Assembly (NCBI GenBank): GCA_016801845.1
Contig: CM028923.1
Coordinates: 12,134,679 to 12,198,678, forward strand
DNA: 64,000 bases
Reading direction: 5' to 3'
From: Polydactylus sextarius
Lineage: Eukaryota; Chordata; Actinopteri; Polynemidae
Under the pieces are notes generated by a model, which saw only the letters and a list, made by a program, of their open reading frames with translations, did not search any database and had not been told where the DNA came from. Shown here piece by piece: positions 37,375 to 48,686 of the stretch. Position 1 is the first letter of the stretch, and every line of letters begins with the position of its first letter. The position numbers and the translations under genes were made by a program.

Positions 37375-37665
37375 TTCCACCAAAGTTCAGTCCTTAAGGT
37401 TCACCATGAAGTCCAGTCTGAAGGTGGTCTTGAGATACTACACTCAAGAGGACAAAACGTGTTTAGTAAGGTCATATTGACCTTGATGTTTGGCCACTAC
37501 CATCTAATCTGTAAGTGAAGACTTGTGCAAATTTTGAAAGGAATCCCTCTGGTAATTCTTGAGGAATTGCTTACACGTGATTGGGACAAACAGACATATG
37601 CACAGAAAAACATACTGAAAACATATTGCCTCTGGTCGTGGCTGTCAACAGTGAAAAGGCATAAG
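37375..37665 (-). repeat. Dispersed fish repeat family R, copy 4
   Basis: In reverse orientation it shows 'ggtcttgagatac', 'aaggtcatattgaccttgat', 'tttggccactaccatctaat', 'gtgcaaattttgaaaggaat', 'attcttgagga' and, at the end, 'gaaaacatattgcctctgg', 'cgtggctgtc' and 'aaaggcata'. This is the best-preserved outer end of the family in the window. Confidence 0.75.
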
Positions 37666-37852
37666 AAGGAAAGGTATTTTCAGTACAGTCTCAATGAGAC
37701 TCTTGCTATGTGTTGAGCAAAAGAGAATTTAAGAATCGCAGCAAGAAGAGTCAAGACATGAGTAGACATGAATTTGCTCAGGGCAGTGAGAAGCAGTCTT
37801 CAAATGACTTGAGCTTCCATAAGAACAGCAGCATTTTGAATTTGGGTTGTTC
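37666..37852. other. Short unique stretch
   Basis: Nothing recognised. Confidence 0.4.
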
Positions 37853-37855
37853 TTA

Positions 37856-37898
<43 letters not shown>
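37853..37898. repeat. (AT)n microsatellite
   Basis: About 22 AT units with one early G. Confidence 0.97.
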
Positions 37899-37901
<3 letters not shown>

Positions 37902-37920
37902 GCTCCGCCATGGTCAGTGT

Positions 37921-37921
37921 G

Positions 37922-37954
<33 letters not shown>

Positions 37955-37966
37955 TTAATAATAATA
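37921..37966. repeat. (AAT)n microsatellite
   Basis: About 14 ATA units, slightly interrupted towards the end. It lies 22 bases from the (AT)n tract, so the two form one compound low-complexity locus. Confidence 0.95.
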
Positions 37967-39959
37967 TGTTTCACAGTTCAGTTCATATTCTTTGATTCAA
38001 ATGTTGTATAATGGTTTAATGCTTTGCTTCCAGAGAGCATTCATTCATTCTTTCAGATCTGTTTGGCAATTGTTTATACAAATAAAATGGTAAAAACAAC
38101 AGCAACTTTATTTGGTAGTTAAACTAAATCAATGATTAAGTGAATTTCACCACCCACTGAACACATTTGCTACAACTTGCTGCCAACTAAAGCTGTAAAA
38201 AAGCAGGAGAGGTTGATAATAAAAAAAAATGACGCATACGAAACGACCCCTAATTACATGATCTAAATGTTTATCTCCCATTATTATTTATTTCATTTCA
38301 TTCATTGCCTGTTTTAAACTTTTACAATCTAGCCCTTAAAATGTGTTTAAGTGTCTGGGATGGCAGCCAGTCAGAAGGTACTTTCCTTATCAACTCCTTC
38401 GGCACAGTGGAATCACATTTTTTTCCCCTTCTCCTTGTCCTCTTCGATTCTCTGCCAAATGTACTGAAACATAATAAGATGTTGCTGGTGACTATAAGTG
38501 GTAGCCCCCCACTCTTTCCCCAAATTTTACAAGCCAAACTATAATATTATAACACAAAACAGGTCTGAAACAATCATTTATCAAACAGCTACATGTATCG
38601 TCTGACCTCCTGATCTTCTGGCAATAGAACAAGGCAGCAGCGTTTCCTGCAAGCAGCAGGTGATTTCTACGCATGTGCAAACCAGACTACTGCATGGAAA
38701 GAGCTTAAAAACACCAAACAGCAGGAGCTCTGTAAAATCTGATGTTAGACATTAAACATTCCAGAAATATTAGATGTTACTGGGTTACTGTTGAACTTTT
38801 GTTCCACCATAAAGACAAACTTTTAAACCGAAGTGAAGTATGCTTTCTTTCCACATGCTGGAAATAGCAACAAAGGTTGTTAGCCATGCCTGAAACTATT
38901 AGGTTACAACAGACTTGTCATGCACCATTATCAGAGTGATGGGGTTATTACTGACAATGATTGGAAAGAAAAACAAACAAACAAAAAAAAGTCTGAAATA
39001 TGTTGACTGTAACATTTCCAGTAAAAGGACACTTATTGGACAACACATGCTTATTGTCATATATAACTTTAAAACTTCCAAAACTGTAGTTAGTATGCCA
39101 ACTGCTAAATTACCTCAAGAGGTGATAATGAGACATTTTAAATGTCCAGTTTAAATGTTAACTTTTGCCTGATTCTGGTTTCCTTATCCTTTTCTATATT
39201 GTTTGTAGAAAATATGTTAACAAGCCAAGACAATGCTAGTGCTAGTTGGTCACAATATCTTCTAAGCTTTTTTTGTTTATTCACTGTTGTCAGACTTGTA
39301 CATCATTCAGTTCAGTTATGGTATAAGAGAATAAAGTTTATTTATTTAAAAAAGACATCTGCATCCCACATCTGACTTCTTTGATAGACAAAATTTGGCA
39401 CCACAGCTAAAATGCAGCAGTAGCTTCCACCTTTTTTTTTTATTTTTATGGCTGTTATAAGCTATACTGAAGGTTTTAAGCTACTCTTATAAGTGTTTCT
39501 GCCTCATCAACAGAGCAGACAGAGCGTTGAGCTGCACCAAAGTCATGCTCTGCTTCCCCTGGTTTACAGATGGCAGAGTGAGATAGCATCCAACTCAAAC
39601 ATACCGTGCGGCATGTTGTTCTCAATGGACCAGAGACAGACACATGATGTTGAATATACATTGTCTATGAATGAGAGCAGGAAGATGAAATGTTCTAGAA
39701 CATTTCCTAAACACTGTTAGAGTTTGTCTACCCCTGTGGATGTGTGTATCTAACATGCTGCCTTGACTGTATTATTTTACTTGCCTGGTGTATAAAAATA
39801 TGTGGTTTAAACATAAACTCTATTAATATTATAACTATTATGATAACAGAACTTAGTGCAAGACCACTGTAAAAAGTCAAGTAAATTTCTTGAAGAGTTA
39901 CTGAACTGTCACATTCATAAGAAAAGAACCAGACACCTCCTGAAAACATGATGTTTTAA
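37967..39959. other. Unique AT-rich stretch
   Basis: No gene supported. Facing frames on both strands (38305-38544 plus; 38322-38537 minus) show no domain resemblance. Confidence 0.5.
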
Positions 39960-40170
39960 CAAGAGATTTTACTAGGACCCTGACCTTGACCTTTGACCAC
40001 CGACAGAGTTAAACTCTGAGTTGAAGAAAAACGTTTGTGACCTTTATCTTGGAACTTTGACCGCATCCAAGTGTTCTTTTGTGTAAAATTTCTAAAGATT
40101 CTCTTGAAGCATTATTTTTAGATATCTTATTCACAAGAGTGGGATGTACAGATGAACCATTTTTCATCCA
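39960..40170 (-). repeat. Dispersed fish repeat family R, copy 5
   Basis: Reverse orientation: 'gaccttgacctttgaccacc', 'gtgacctttat', 'cttggaactttgacc', 'ccaagtgttc', 'gattctcttgaagca', 'agatatcttattcacaaga' and 'gtgggatgtacag'. The order and spacing match copies 1 and 4. Confidence 0.7.
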
Positions 40171-40341
40171 GCATCAGAGAAGGTCACTGGATTGAGTCAG
40201 ACCTACACATATACTGTCAGCCGTGATCTCCCCTGATTAAAAGAGAGATGATGACATGATTTACTGTACTCTAAGTCCTCATCTCCCCTAATCACTGATA
40301 AGAACCAGTGTTACAGCTCTGTGTATGTGTGGGGTGGACCT

Positions 40342-40349
40342 TGACGTCA
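40342..40349. promoter_or_regulatory. CRE-consensus palindrome TGACGTCA
   Basis: Perfect 8-bp CREB/ATF consensus in unique sequence. Sequence-predicted only. Confidence 0.3.
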
Positions 40350-40441
40350 ACTGCTCTGTCTCTATCCCAGCATCCCCCATCACCTCCATCTGTCTCTACT
40401 TGTCATTTCTTCATGTCTTAGAGTGAATATCTGACATTCAG

Positions 40442-40458
40442 ATATATATATATATATA
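40442..40458. repeat. (AT)n microsatellite
   Basis: Eight AT units. Confidence 0.9.
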
Positions 40459-40654
40459 AATTAATTAAATCTTCCAGCTGATTAGTTGGTAACTTACAAC
40501 CCTACATCTACAGGTTTCCCCTGCCATTAGGGCTTGAGGTCAAACATATCTTACTGCCATGTCCTTGTAGTGATCAGACATCATGAATCATGTCATAGTG
40601 ACATTGGTGCATTGACAGTGGCCTTGCTCAATATGATGGCTCACTGACAACACG

Positions 40655-40718
40655 TTTGGCAAACACTCACATTCACATCTATGGGCAATTTAGATCAATC
40701 AACCTAACATGCATGTCT
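40655..40718 (+). repeat. Fragment of widespread teleost repeat (family H), middle part
   Basis: 'acactcacattcacatctat', 'gggcaatttaga', 'atcaacctaaca' and 'tgcatgtcttta' follow the family order closely. The match stops where the Tc1-like relic begins, which suggests a transposon junction or nested insertion. Confidence 0.75.
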
Positions 40719-40721
40719 TTA

Positions 40722-41640
40722 CAGGTTTGTTTGCAAAGCAAAATGAAATCTTGATGGGAGGAAAAAAATAAAAGCTAAACAAAGACTTTGCTGAAGCACT
40801 TTTCAATCTGATAACAGCATTCAGTCTTTTTGTGTAAGAGTCTATCTGCAGGGCATGCATTTACTTGGCTATATTTGCCCATTTTTCCTTGCAAAAGCCT
40901 CCAAATCAGATTCATCTCCTGTGCAAGTCCCTCTTAAGGTCATCCCACCATTTACAATCAATCAGGTCTGGACTCTGGATGGACCATTCAAAAACCTTCA
41001 TCTTTTTCCAGTGAGGCCATTTTTTAGTTGACTGAATATATGCTGTGGACAGTTGTTGTACTGAAAGGTGAAATTTCTCTTTACATTCACCTTTCTCGCA
41101 GATGATTGATGGTTTGTGGCAAAAAAAACTTTTCTTCCTCAACTAAAGCTTCAGTTTCCGGCTGAAGAAAATGTGCAGTGCAGTGTTTTTATGGCCACAA
41201 AATTCAACCGTGGTCTCATCAGACCATAATACATTCCCCTTCCTGCTTTTGGGAGACATTTTTTACAGACTGTGGGTATTTTTCTTGGTAAGAGGTGGTC
41301 TTGGTAAGAAAAGGTGTCTGTCTTGCTGCCCCACCCACTGTGCTCATATATGAGGAATATTGAAACCATAGTTTCTTGCAGCTTCTTTAATGTTTTGCTT
41401 TAGCCTCTTGGCAGCCTCCCTGCTGATTGTTTTTTTTTTTTTTTTTTTTATCAGTTTAGGAGTTGATGACTGGCTTAACTTGCTCAATGTTTCTAAATAC
41501 CTTAAAAAATATTCTGTACCCTTCCCCTGACTGATACCTTTGAACACTGACATCCCTTTGATGCTCTGTGTGTGATTTCTGGACCAGGAACAACAGTTGT
41601 GTCTTACAAGAGCAGCTGAACATTTTCAGTTGTTAATCAG
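40722..41640 (-). mobile_element. Decayed Tc1-like DNA transposon
   Basis: Read on the minus strand, this follows the order of a fish Tc1-like element. First come a regulatory lead-in (about 41575-41640) and 'caaaggtatcagtcagggga' (near 41525). Helix-turn-helix-region remnants include 'gggaggctgccaagaggct' (near 41405). A 'WSDETTVEF.GH' stretch surrounds the first catalytic Asp (41211-41228), and a 'QS-PDL' stretch near the DDE C-terminal part (40963-40978) is followed by 'DLKR' and 'CKEKWANIAK'. Several frameshifts, an internal deletion after the 'GH' residues, and loss of the Asn-Pro residues after 'PDL' make it non-functional. An expanded T-run interrupts it at 41430-41449. The outer inverted repeats are not recognisable. 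Confidence 0.82.
41430..41449. repeat. Poly(T) tract inside Tc1 relic
   Basis: About 20 T residues interrupting the relic. Confidence 0.88.
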
Positions 41641-42103
41641 AGTCACTCTAAAAGATGGAAGGTGAAATATTGCAATTAAATTTGGTTGATTTAAACTTGG
41701 TTTTCTGTTATTGCTCTGTAACAACATGATCATTATTCCTGCATTTATTTTTTGGGAGATGAAAAACTGAGTCAGTCAGTGTGATATGTAAACAATAATA
41801 AAAGCCTCACCCTCCAAAGGCTTGGGTATAAGTGAAGTGTTGAATTCCTGCAACATGCTCAAGCAGATCAAGGAAAAAACATTGTATTGATTCTGTATTA
41901 GTCTCTGCATTATTCTCTTGAATGCACAGCTTAAATGGAACCAGTATGGACAGTTGTGGAGGTTTTACATAAGACGGCCACATGTTGCTTACATGCTGCA
42001 CACGCCCAGGTTAGACTGAGGGGAAATCTCTGTGTGAGAAGCAGGGCGGTGGTGGAAAAAACTCACTAAGTAAAGAATGGTTGAAAAGATATGTGACGAT
42101 GTG

Positions 42104-42105
<2 letters not shown>
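41641..42105. other. Unique AT-rich stretch
   Basis: Nothing recognised. Confidence 0.45.

Positions 42106-42149
<44 letters not shown>
42106..42149. repeat. (CA)n microsatellite
   Basis: About 22 CA units. Confidence 0.97.
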
Positions 42150-42152
<3 letters not shown>

Positions 42153-44087
42153 CATTTGAGGCAAACATAGTTGGGATGTCTGCGGTGAATGTGTAAGTTT
42201 TGCCAGCTCTTTATAGTACCTATGGAAAATAAGATGTGTGTTTAAAAGTTGACTGATTAAAGGAAGGTGCAAAGAAAATAAACTCTGCGAACAGATTATC
42301 TGTAGTAAAAACACTGCAAAGAACACAAAGTGCGAGATTATGCGCTACAAAGAAAACATTCTGATTTGACTCGAGCATTGTGAAAATGCTTGCTGACTTG
42401 TCAACAGGTGTATTATGTGTCGAAGGAATTCCTCATTCACTCACACAGAGTTGACACCTGCGAGTTGAGCTTATGATCATTTCTCCCTCAACACAAATAC
42501 CAGGACATGACTGAAGCACAATTAAAAATAACTGCAGCTGCAGTGTACTCTACTGCTTAGTATTAGTACTACTACTTCTGTGGCTGCTGCACATATTTAA
42601 GTGCATGTCCCTCCAGGGTTAATGTTCAATTTAAATTCTTTTATCTGACTCACAGTGAAGGGAAAGGTGAAAGTAGTGGCTCCATTTCAAGTTAACCACC
42701 ATGAATCCAAAGAGCAGGATGTTCGCTCTTATGAAGACGTCAGTTTGTATAATTTGTCTGAGTGCTCTGTCAGGACCTGCCAAACATACACAATCATACA
42801 CACTATAATTATACATGAACACAGTCAGCAAATATAAACATAATAATAATACTAAAGCTAGTTCCTTATTACTATGAATAGCTTTTGACATGGAAAGAAT
42901 AAAATTAATGATGGTTGGAGTCCCTTCAGACGCCTTGGTTTCAAGGTCCTGTTGTGGTTTATGCTGGTTCAGTTATTCAAAATTCTTCTTCTGGTTTTAA
43001 GTGCATTTTCAATTTGTGTGTGGAAACAGTGAAAATTAAAACTAGAATTTTCTCTTTGTGGGTGTTATTGCCCCTGTCAGTCAGCCTAGTTTTACAAGGA
43101 AAAAAAAGTCCAAGTCCAACTTTTAGAGCAAATTTGAAAAGTTTCCCTAACAGTGTAAGGAGGTAACTAAATAAAGTCACCACAATTCATTACTTTATAG
43201 CCATAAATAAAAGCCTGACAAACACTCTTGCCACTGCTTTAACCGGTAGCTAAAAGGAATATGTCGCTCCTACACTCGCTAAAGAGATGAAGGATTCATT
43301 TCAAGTTGTTGAAAGCTGCTAAGGATTGAATGTAAAGTTAGATTATGATGCTGACATCTCAGCATATTAAGTGACAAATCACCTAACTCATCTAGCTAAG
43401 CAATTAACTTTGGAATTTTTGGATTCGTAGTTCATCTTCTGGAATCAACAAATATTAGGTTGCTAACGTGTTTTCCATATCGACATATGTTTAGACAGGT
43501 TCTTGTTTTGGCAGTAGCAGTCTTGTCCTTACAACCATTCAACCTCCTCTTAGATGCCACAGTTGTCAACTGTCAGTTATCTGTTCTTTTTTATGTTTCA
43601 TGGGTTTGGAAGTGTTAAAACAAGCCATAAAAACTTGTTATGATCTTTTGCTCTTGGTTGTAAACACGGCACATATTACATTATGACTAATTGCTGTATA
43701 TGTTGTATAGTGGCATAAGTTCAGATAAGACACAGTAAAAAAAAGACCAGAATTCCAGAATGCATATCTGAGATTTAGTTTAAGCTGTTCAATTTCCTGG
43801 TGATGTGATGTGATACTGACAAAATATATCAAGAGTAGATTGAGATTTATTCAGTTAGCTCAATGATTGTGTTCAGATTCTTTTCATGCACAGTTCCCAT
43901 GGCTGCTGGCTCATTTTGGTCAGATGAGGACACTGTTGCCTTCCTCACATTTATAAGAAAACAAGGAATGCCTTATTAGACATTTAACTGGTACTCTTTC
44001 AATTCTAGTCTTGTTTGTTTTATTATTTCCACACCTGTCTACTGGTTGCCTTCTTTGAACCACTGTTGGTAGGTTGTGACCACAGAT
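42150..44087. other. Unique AT-rich stretch
   Basis: No gene supported. A 14-bp perfect palindrome ('actgcagctgcagt') lies at 42532-42545. Confidence 0.5.
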
Positions 44088-44400
44088 TCCATACAGAGAT
44101 CCCATACAGAAATGTAATCCATGAAGTATATGCCCCTATGACCAATTGGGATGCTGTCACATATGTCACATATTATACTAGACTAGACTAGTGATATACA
44201 TTACATTTATATGGGGGCTACGTGTATATGAAGATGTATGTATGTATGTCATATATGAAATGGTTCCAATTTCATATATGATATTTTACATGGTTTTATT
44301 TGATTATTTCATTTACATATTTTTCATAGATAATAATTACTTGACTATACATGTGCATATATGTCTTCATGTCACATGTATATATATTTCCTGTATGGAA
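44088..44400. mobile_element. Fold-back (MITE-like) element candidate
   Basis: The left end has 'ttccatacag' (44088-44097), 'ccatacagaaat' (44102-44113) and 'catgaagtatatgc' (44120-44133). The right end carries their reverse complements: 'ctgtatggaa' (44391-44400), 'atttcctgtatgg' (44386-44398) and 'gcatatatgtcttcatg' (44355-44371). That gives imperfect terminal inverted repeats of about 40 bases enclosing 313 bases, with no coding capacity. A perfect 13-bp hairpin sits in the middle. Target duplications are not obvious. Confidence 0.45.
44249..44281. repeat. Perfect hairpin, 13-bp arms
   Basis: 'tcatatatgaaat' (44249-44261) and 'atttcatatatga' (44269-44281) flank a 7-base loop. Confidence 0.92.
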
Positions 44401-44929
44401 GGTCAGTACATGTAAATATATAACATTTCCACATGCTCTGACCCCAGTTATCCAGCCATCACAGTTTGGATGTTTTTAACATTACTTACATTATCTATAA
44501 GTTTACCCGAAGTCATAATATTATAGCAGTACTTTCTGGCTGATAACGTTTGTTCTGCAGAGTTTGAATGGTATTACTCATTAACAAGTTCTTGATATCA
44601 GATATGACAAATAGGGAGGTTTTTCCAATAAGTTGAACACTGGTTATGTTGACGTGCACCACATGGTTGTCAAGCCCTTATAAATCATTTGATTTCCAGG
44701 TATGGATGATATGTCACTCTGCAAAATCAAAACAAAAATCAAACAAGTAAAGACAAAGACAAGAGGCTTAGCCAGTATTCAGTCACAAAGCTTCAGCACG
44801 TCAGTAACTGGAACAACAATTGATCACAAGCTGACCAAAATATGATAATCTTTGAAGACGGCATTACTCAGGGAAATTCTGCAGTGAAATCATTCATGCT
44901 AGTTCAAAGACAAGCTGTTTCTCAGCCAT

Positions 44930-45190
44930 TTGTCTTCATGCATTTATTCTAAATTAATTATGCATTAAATAGCATCAAATTAATCTAAGAACAATGTGCT
45001 TCCCTCATATAAATTACCATGCTGCTTTCATAATATGTGTTCTTGCATAAACACCACAGCCATGAACGCTTTTTGACAAAGACAGATGAACCTGCAGATT
45101 AATAATTCAGCTGTTTGTGCTATTCAGCTCAAAGCAGATAAATGCATTCACAAGGTCTCTGCGAGGCAGCAATAATACAATCTGGGTGTT
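44930..45190. promoter_or_regulatory. Candidate conserved non-coding element
   Basis: Complex AT-rich sequence with packed homeodomain- and SOX-type words: 'aaattaattatgcattaaat' (44951-44970), 'atcaaattaatct' and 'aacaatg', then 'gcagattaataattcagctg'. This texture is typical of vertebrate developmental enhancers. There is no reading frame or repeat signature. Conservation is not testable here. Confidence 0.3.
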
Positions 45191-45433
45191 GGCTTCAACC
45201 CTGTGACCCCTCCTATACCCTGAGAGGAAACTCCCTGCTCCCTCTGACCCTCCAGCAGGTGAAAACCCCGCACTGCCGTGAGAACAGGAGATGGAAAGTC
45301 AAGCTGATATTGAAAGCCTGTCCATTTCACTCTTCCTCTTTCCTCGAGGTTGATGTTTGGAGCAATTGCCTCTCTTTTTCTCTGCTGTATCACTTTACTG
45401 TGTTATCTGGGAACTTGCATAGTTGTTGCCAGG
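45191..45433. other. Slightly GC-richer stretch without supported gene
   Basis: Open frames exist on both strands (plus 45142-45471, minus 45148-45393), but neither has a recognisable domain or clear splice context. Confidence 0.4.
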
Positions 45434-45450
45434 TTTTTTTTTTTTTTTTT
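45434..45450. repeat. Poly(T) tract
   Basis: About 17 T residues. Confidence 0.88.
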
Positions 45451-45516
45451 GCAGTTTTAGGTATATACTGAATCAACTTTTAATTTCAAGTTAATTGTTG
45501 GAAATCTTTAAAAATA

Positions 45517-45517
<1 letters not shown>

Positions 45518-45565
<48 letters not shown>
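45518..45565. repeat. (AT)n microsatellite
   Basis: About 24 AT units. Confidence 0.97.
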
Positions 45566-45568
<3 letters not shown>

Positions 45569-46220
45569 TGTGGGATTTGCCACCAAATGAGAAACAAAAA
45601 GCACTTAGCAGGTAGTGCTAATGCCATTAGCTTGCAGAAATGGGAGCTAGTTAGCCTAATTTGGTAACTTGGTATAATTGTAAATGTTTACATTATATTT
45701 AAGCTACATTCATATTTAAGCTATTTAAGCTTCTACCACCTGCAACTCTCACATGTAAGTTGCCATGTTGCCATATACATCACATATAAAGAAATGTAGT
45801 ATTATTTTATGTTTATCAAATATATGGGTGGTAAGCTATTTGTATAATCAATCAATGATTAGTCATCATCATTAATGACATTTACCGTACTTAAAGCAGA
45901 TCATCCACTATGTCACAAAGACTATAAAAAGAGTATACATGTGCTGTAATAGCTACTTAGGATCCTCTCACGTCACTCCAACACAGCTGTTACACAACAT
46001 TCAGTGCTAAGCCTTCCATGTTACAGGTGGAGGCTAGTTTGCCTAGACAGGCTAGTTTTCCTCAAATATGTCCAAAAGAAGTTTCATCCTCATGAGAATG
46101 AGAAAAAAAACCCAATGTGCATAGTAGCATCATACCCCAAGGTGACTCTATGCTAACCAACAAACTCACTGTAACAGCATTTTAACAACATAGATATAAC
46201 ATTATAGTATAGTAATACTA
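45566..46220. other. Unique AT-rich stretch
   Basis: Nothing recognised. Confidence 0.5.
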
Positions 46221-46255
46221 GATAGACAGACAGATATATAGACAGACAGACAGAC

Positions 46256-46326
<71 letters not shown>

Positions 46327-46433
46327 GGCAGACAGGTAGGTAGGTAGGTAGGTAGGTAGGTAGGTAGGTAGGTAGGTAGGTAGGTAGGTAGGTAGGTAGG
46401 TAGGTAGGTAGATAGGTAGGTAGATAGATAGAT
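46221..46433. repeat. Compound tetranucleotide microsatellite (AGAC)n(AGGT)n(AGAT)n
   Basis: 213 bases. Roughly 20 AGAC units run to 46328, a short 'aggcagac' transition follows, then about 19 AGGT units to 46410, and mixed AGGT/AGAT units to the end. The minus-strand 93-codon frame (repeating Cys-Leu-Ser-Val, then Leu-Pro-Thr-Tyr) is a by-product. Confidence 0.97.
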
Positions 46434-48537
46434 GTTAGTGTTGTAGCTACAATAGGCTAAACTGACATTAATGCTACCTGAGCAACATAAAAACCACACA
46501 TGACACTGTCATGTCACTCCCCCTCAGGGCGACATCTCACCCACCCAACCACACCCTGCAACAGACCCCAGATGGCTGGCATCTCTCAAACACACAGCTG
46601 TTTTGTGGTCACTGTGACATGTTTATCTTTTAAATTATTATTATGAATGCTTTTAAAAGCCTTGGCACAAACATATGACATTACCTACTTTAAAAAGCTA
46701 ATTTAGTATTAAAACTGAGAATTCTTTTAAAAACTTTTGATTGATGAGTTGTTTTAAAAAATCTATTTCCAACCTTTTGTTTCCCATAAAATTATCCATC
46801 AGGCTGGTAGGTGAAGTGAGAACATTTGATAAATCCCTCCCTGTCTGTCCTTGAGGGCCAAGACTATACAACATACTTTGTCCTCATTCATTACACCCTT
46901 CCTGTCTGCATTTAACTCTAACTGTTGATTGCCTACTGTTTTGTCACTCTGAATTCCCACGTGTTTCTCCACAGGTCAACACCCTTTTCCTCTCCATTGT
47001 ATGTTTCCTCTGTTCTCAGCCTGCACTTTATTGCCTGTTGCTTCATCAGACCCAATTTCTTTGCATGAGAGAGCGTGCCGCTTTACAATAACAGTGACAA
47101 TAAACACTAATGAAGTTAATGCTGGAATGAAACAGTGGGATGGTTTTATAACTCTGCACTTCCTTAAGTTTACAACCTGGACACTCCTGTTGCTGTTTTC
47201 TCTAACTTTGATTCAAAGCTTAAGATACCAGAACAACTAATTCACCGGTCAATAGATGCAGCCTGTCTCATTTATCCGTTTATATATATATTTTGTCATA
47301 CCTAATATGAGAATTTATTATACTGTGCATAGTAACAAAATAAACCACATATTCTGTAGCTACTGCTAATGTCCAGGCCTTAAACATGTTTATAGAAAGA
47401 GTTAAACTATGTGCTTTAACATAATTTAAACAGTAGTCAGCATGCATTTACACATAAGGCTTATACCTATGTATATACATGTATATACATGGCTGAAAGA
47501 CTGATTGGTGTTTAAAATATGTTTTGAGCTCAGTAGGCAGCACAGTAAATATGCTATCTCAATACACAAGAAAAGACATCTGGTCCAAAGAGGTACACTG
47601 GTACAGTACTTACGCTTTCATGCTCCGATGTACCTCATCTATGATCCAGAGGTGTGTAATGAGAACAGAGAACCTGTGGAGCCAAAACAAATGAGACTTT
47701 TATCCGTGCTTACTGTAAGCTTGCTCTAAAAAAGTTAGTTGGAATATAAATCATAAGGTGCGGTTAACAAATGAAAAGAGACAACTCCAGGAAATCATTG
47801 TCAACAAATGAAGATAGCATCTCAGATCTGATGGGTGTGGGTTTTTTCATTTAAACATGTATGATGGTGATACAAATCACTGATAAGAAATGGATTTGAA
47901 AAAAAAAAAACAAACCCAAATATCATAACCAAAAATAAAATAAATAAATGTACAAACAAACAAAAAACACTGTAACATCAGAAACGTGACACTAGTACCC
48001 ATTTGCTAACTAATTAGTTGGGTTCATCTATCACAACAAAACTATACTGTCAAATGTAGCCTGTCCACCAGAAACACTAAACCTCCAAATCTGTCATCAT
48101 CAAAAGGTGCTGGACAGATCCTGGTGGACTGCTGCATCAGTAGGATGATGGACTATCAGCTGGGTTGCCTCAGTGACGCTCCCTCTCTATGTAACTGTCA
48201 CTTGGAGTGTAACTGATAAGATCAGGCCTGACTTTCTTTCATGGTATAACGATGAGGTCTCCACTGCTGGAAAGCCTTGCTCATGTTAATGCCTCTCTTC
48301 CTCATGTCTCTCTTCTCTTGGCTCTGACCATCTATCTTTGTTGCCATGCCACTGTGGGTAAAAGTCCACATTTACTGGCAGAGATTTAAGGTTAGACTGC
48401 TCCCTTTCTTTTTTTTTTTTTGGTCATTTTTAAACTGGCACTACCCATTAGCATGTACCTGATTTGCCATCGCTCGCCCATTACCCCCTTTAACTAGCAA
48501 ACCCCTAAGCCAGGGGTGAGGACCCTATTCCACAAAA
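46434..48537. other. Unique AT-rich stretch
   Basis: No gene supported. Short A-runs occur near 47900 and a T-run near 48411. Confidence 0.5.
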
Positions 48538-48686
48538 GGCTGTGTGGCTGCAGGTTTTTGTTCCTACCAGTCAAGATGACACAGTTTGACCAATCAGCTG
48601 TGTGAAGACTAAGATCAGTTAATTAAATAAGTCAAGTCTGGTGTACTGCTGCTTGGTTGGACTAAAAACCTGCAGCCACATGGCTC
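48538..48686. mobile_element. Short palindromic MITE
   Basis: The left arm has 'gtgtggctgcaggttttt' (48542-48559) and continues to 'ttcctacca'. The right arm, in reverse complement, has 'aaaaacctgcagccaca' (48664-48680), preceded by 'tggttgga'. The arms are about 30 bases with few mismatches and enclose about 85 non-coding bases. I recognise the 'gtggctgcaggtttttgttc' end as that of a palindromic family common in fish. Which transposase moves it is not visible. Confidence 0.7.

Noticed and set aside
45142..45471. 109-codon plus-strand frame in a GC-richer patch
   Set aside because: No domain, and an equally long frame exists on the opposite strand; the end is the poly(T) tract.
46218..46499. 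93-codon repetitive protein (Leu-Pro-Thr-Tyr and Cys-Leu-Ser-Val repeats)
   Set aside because: Pure translation of the tetranucleotide microsatellite.
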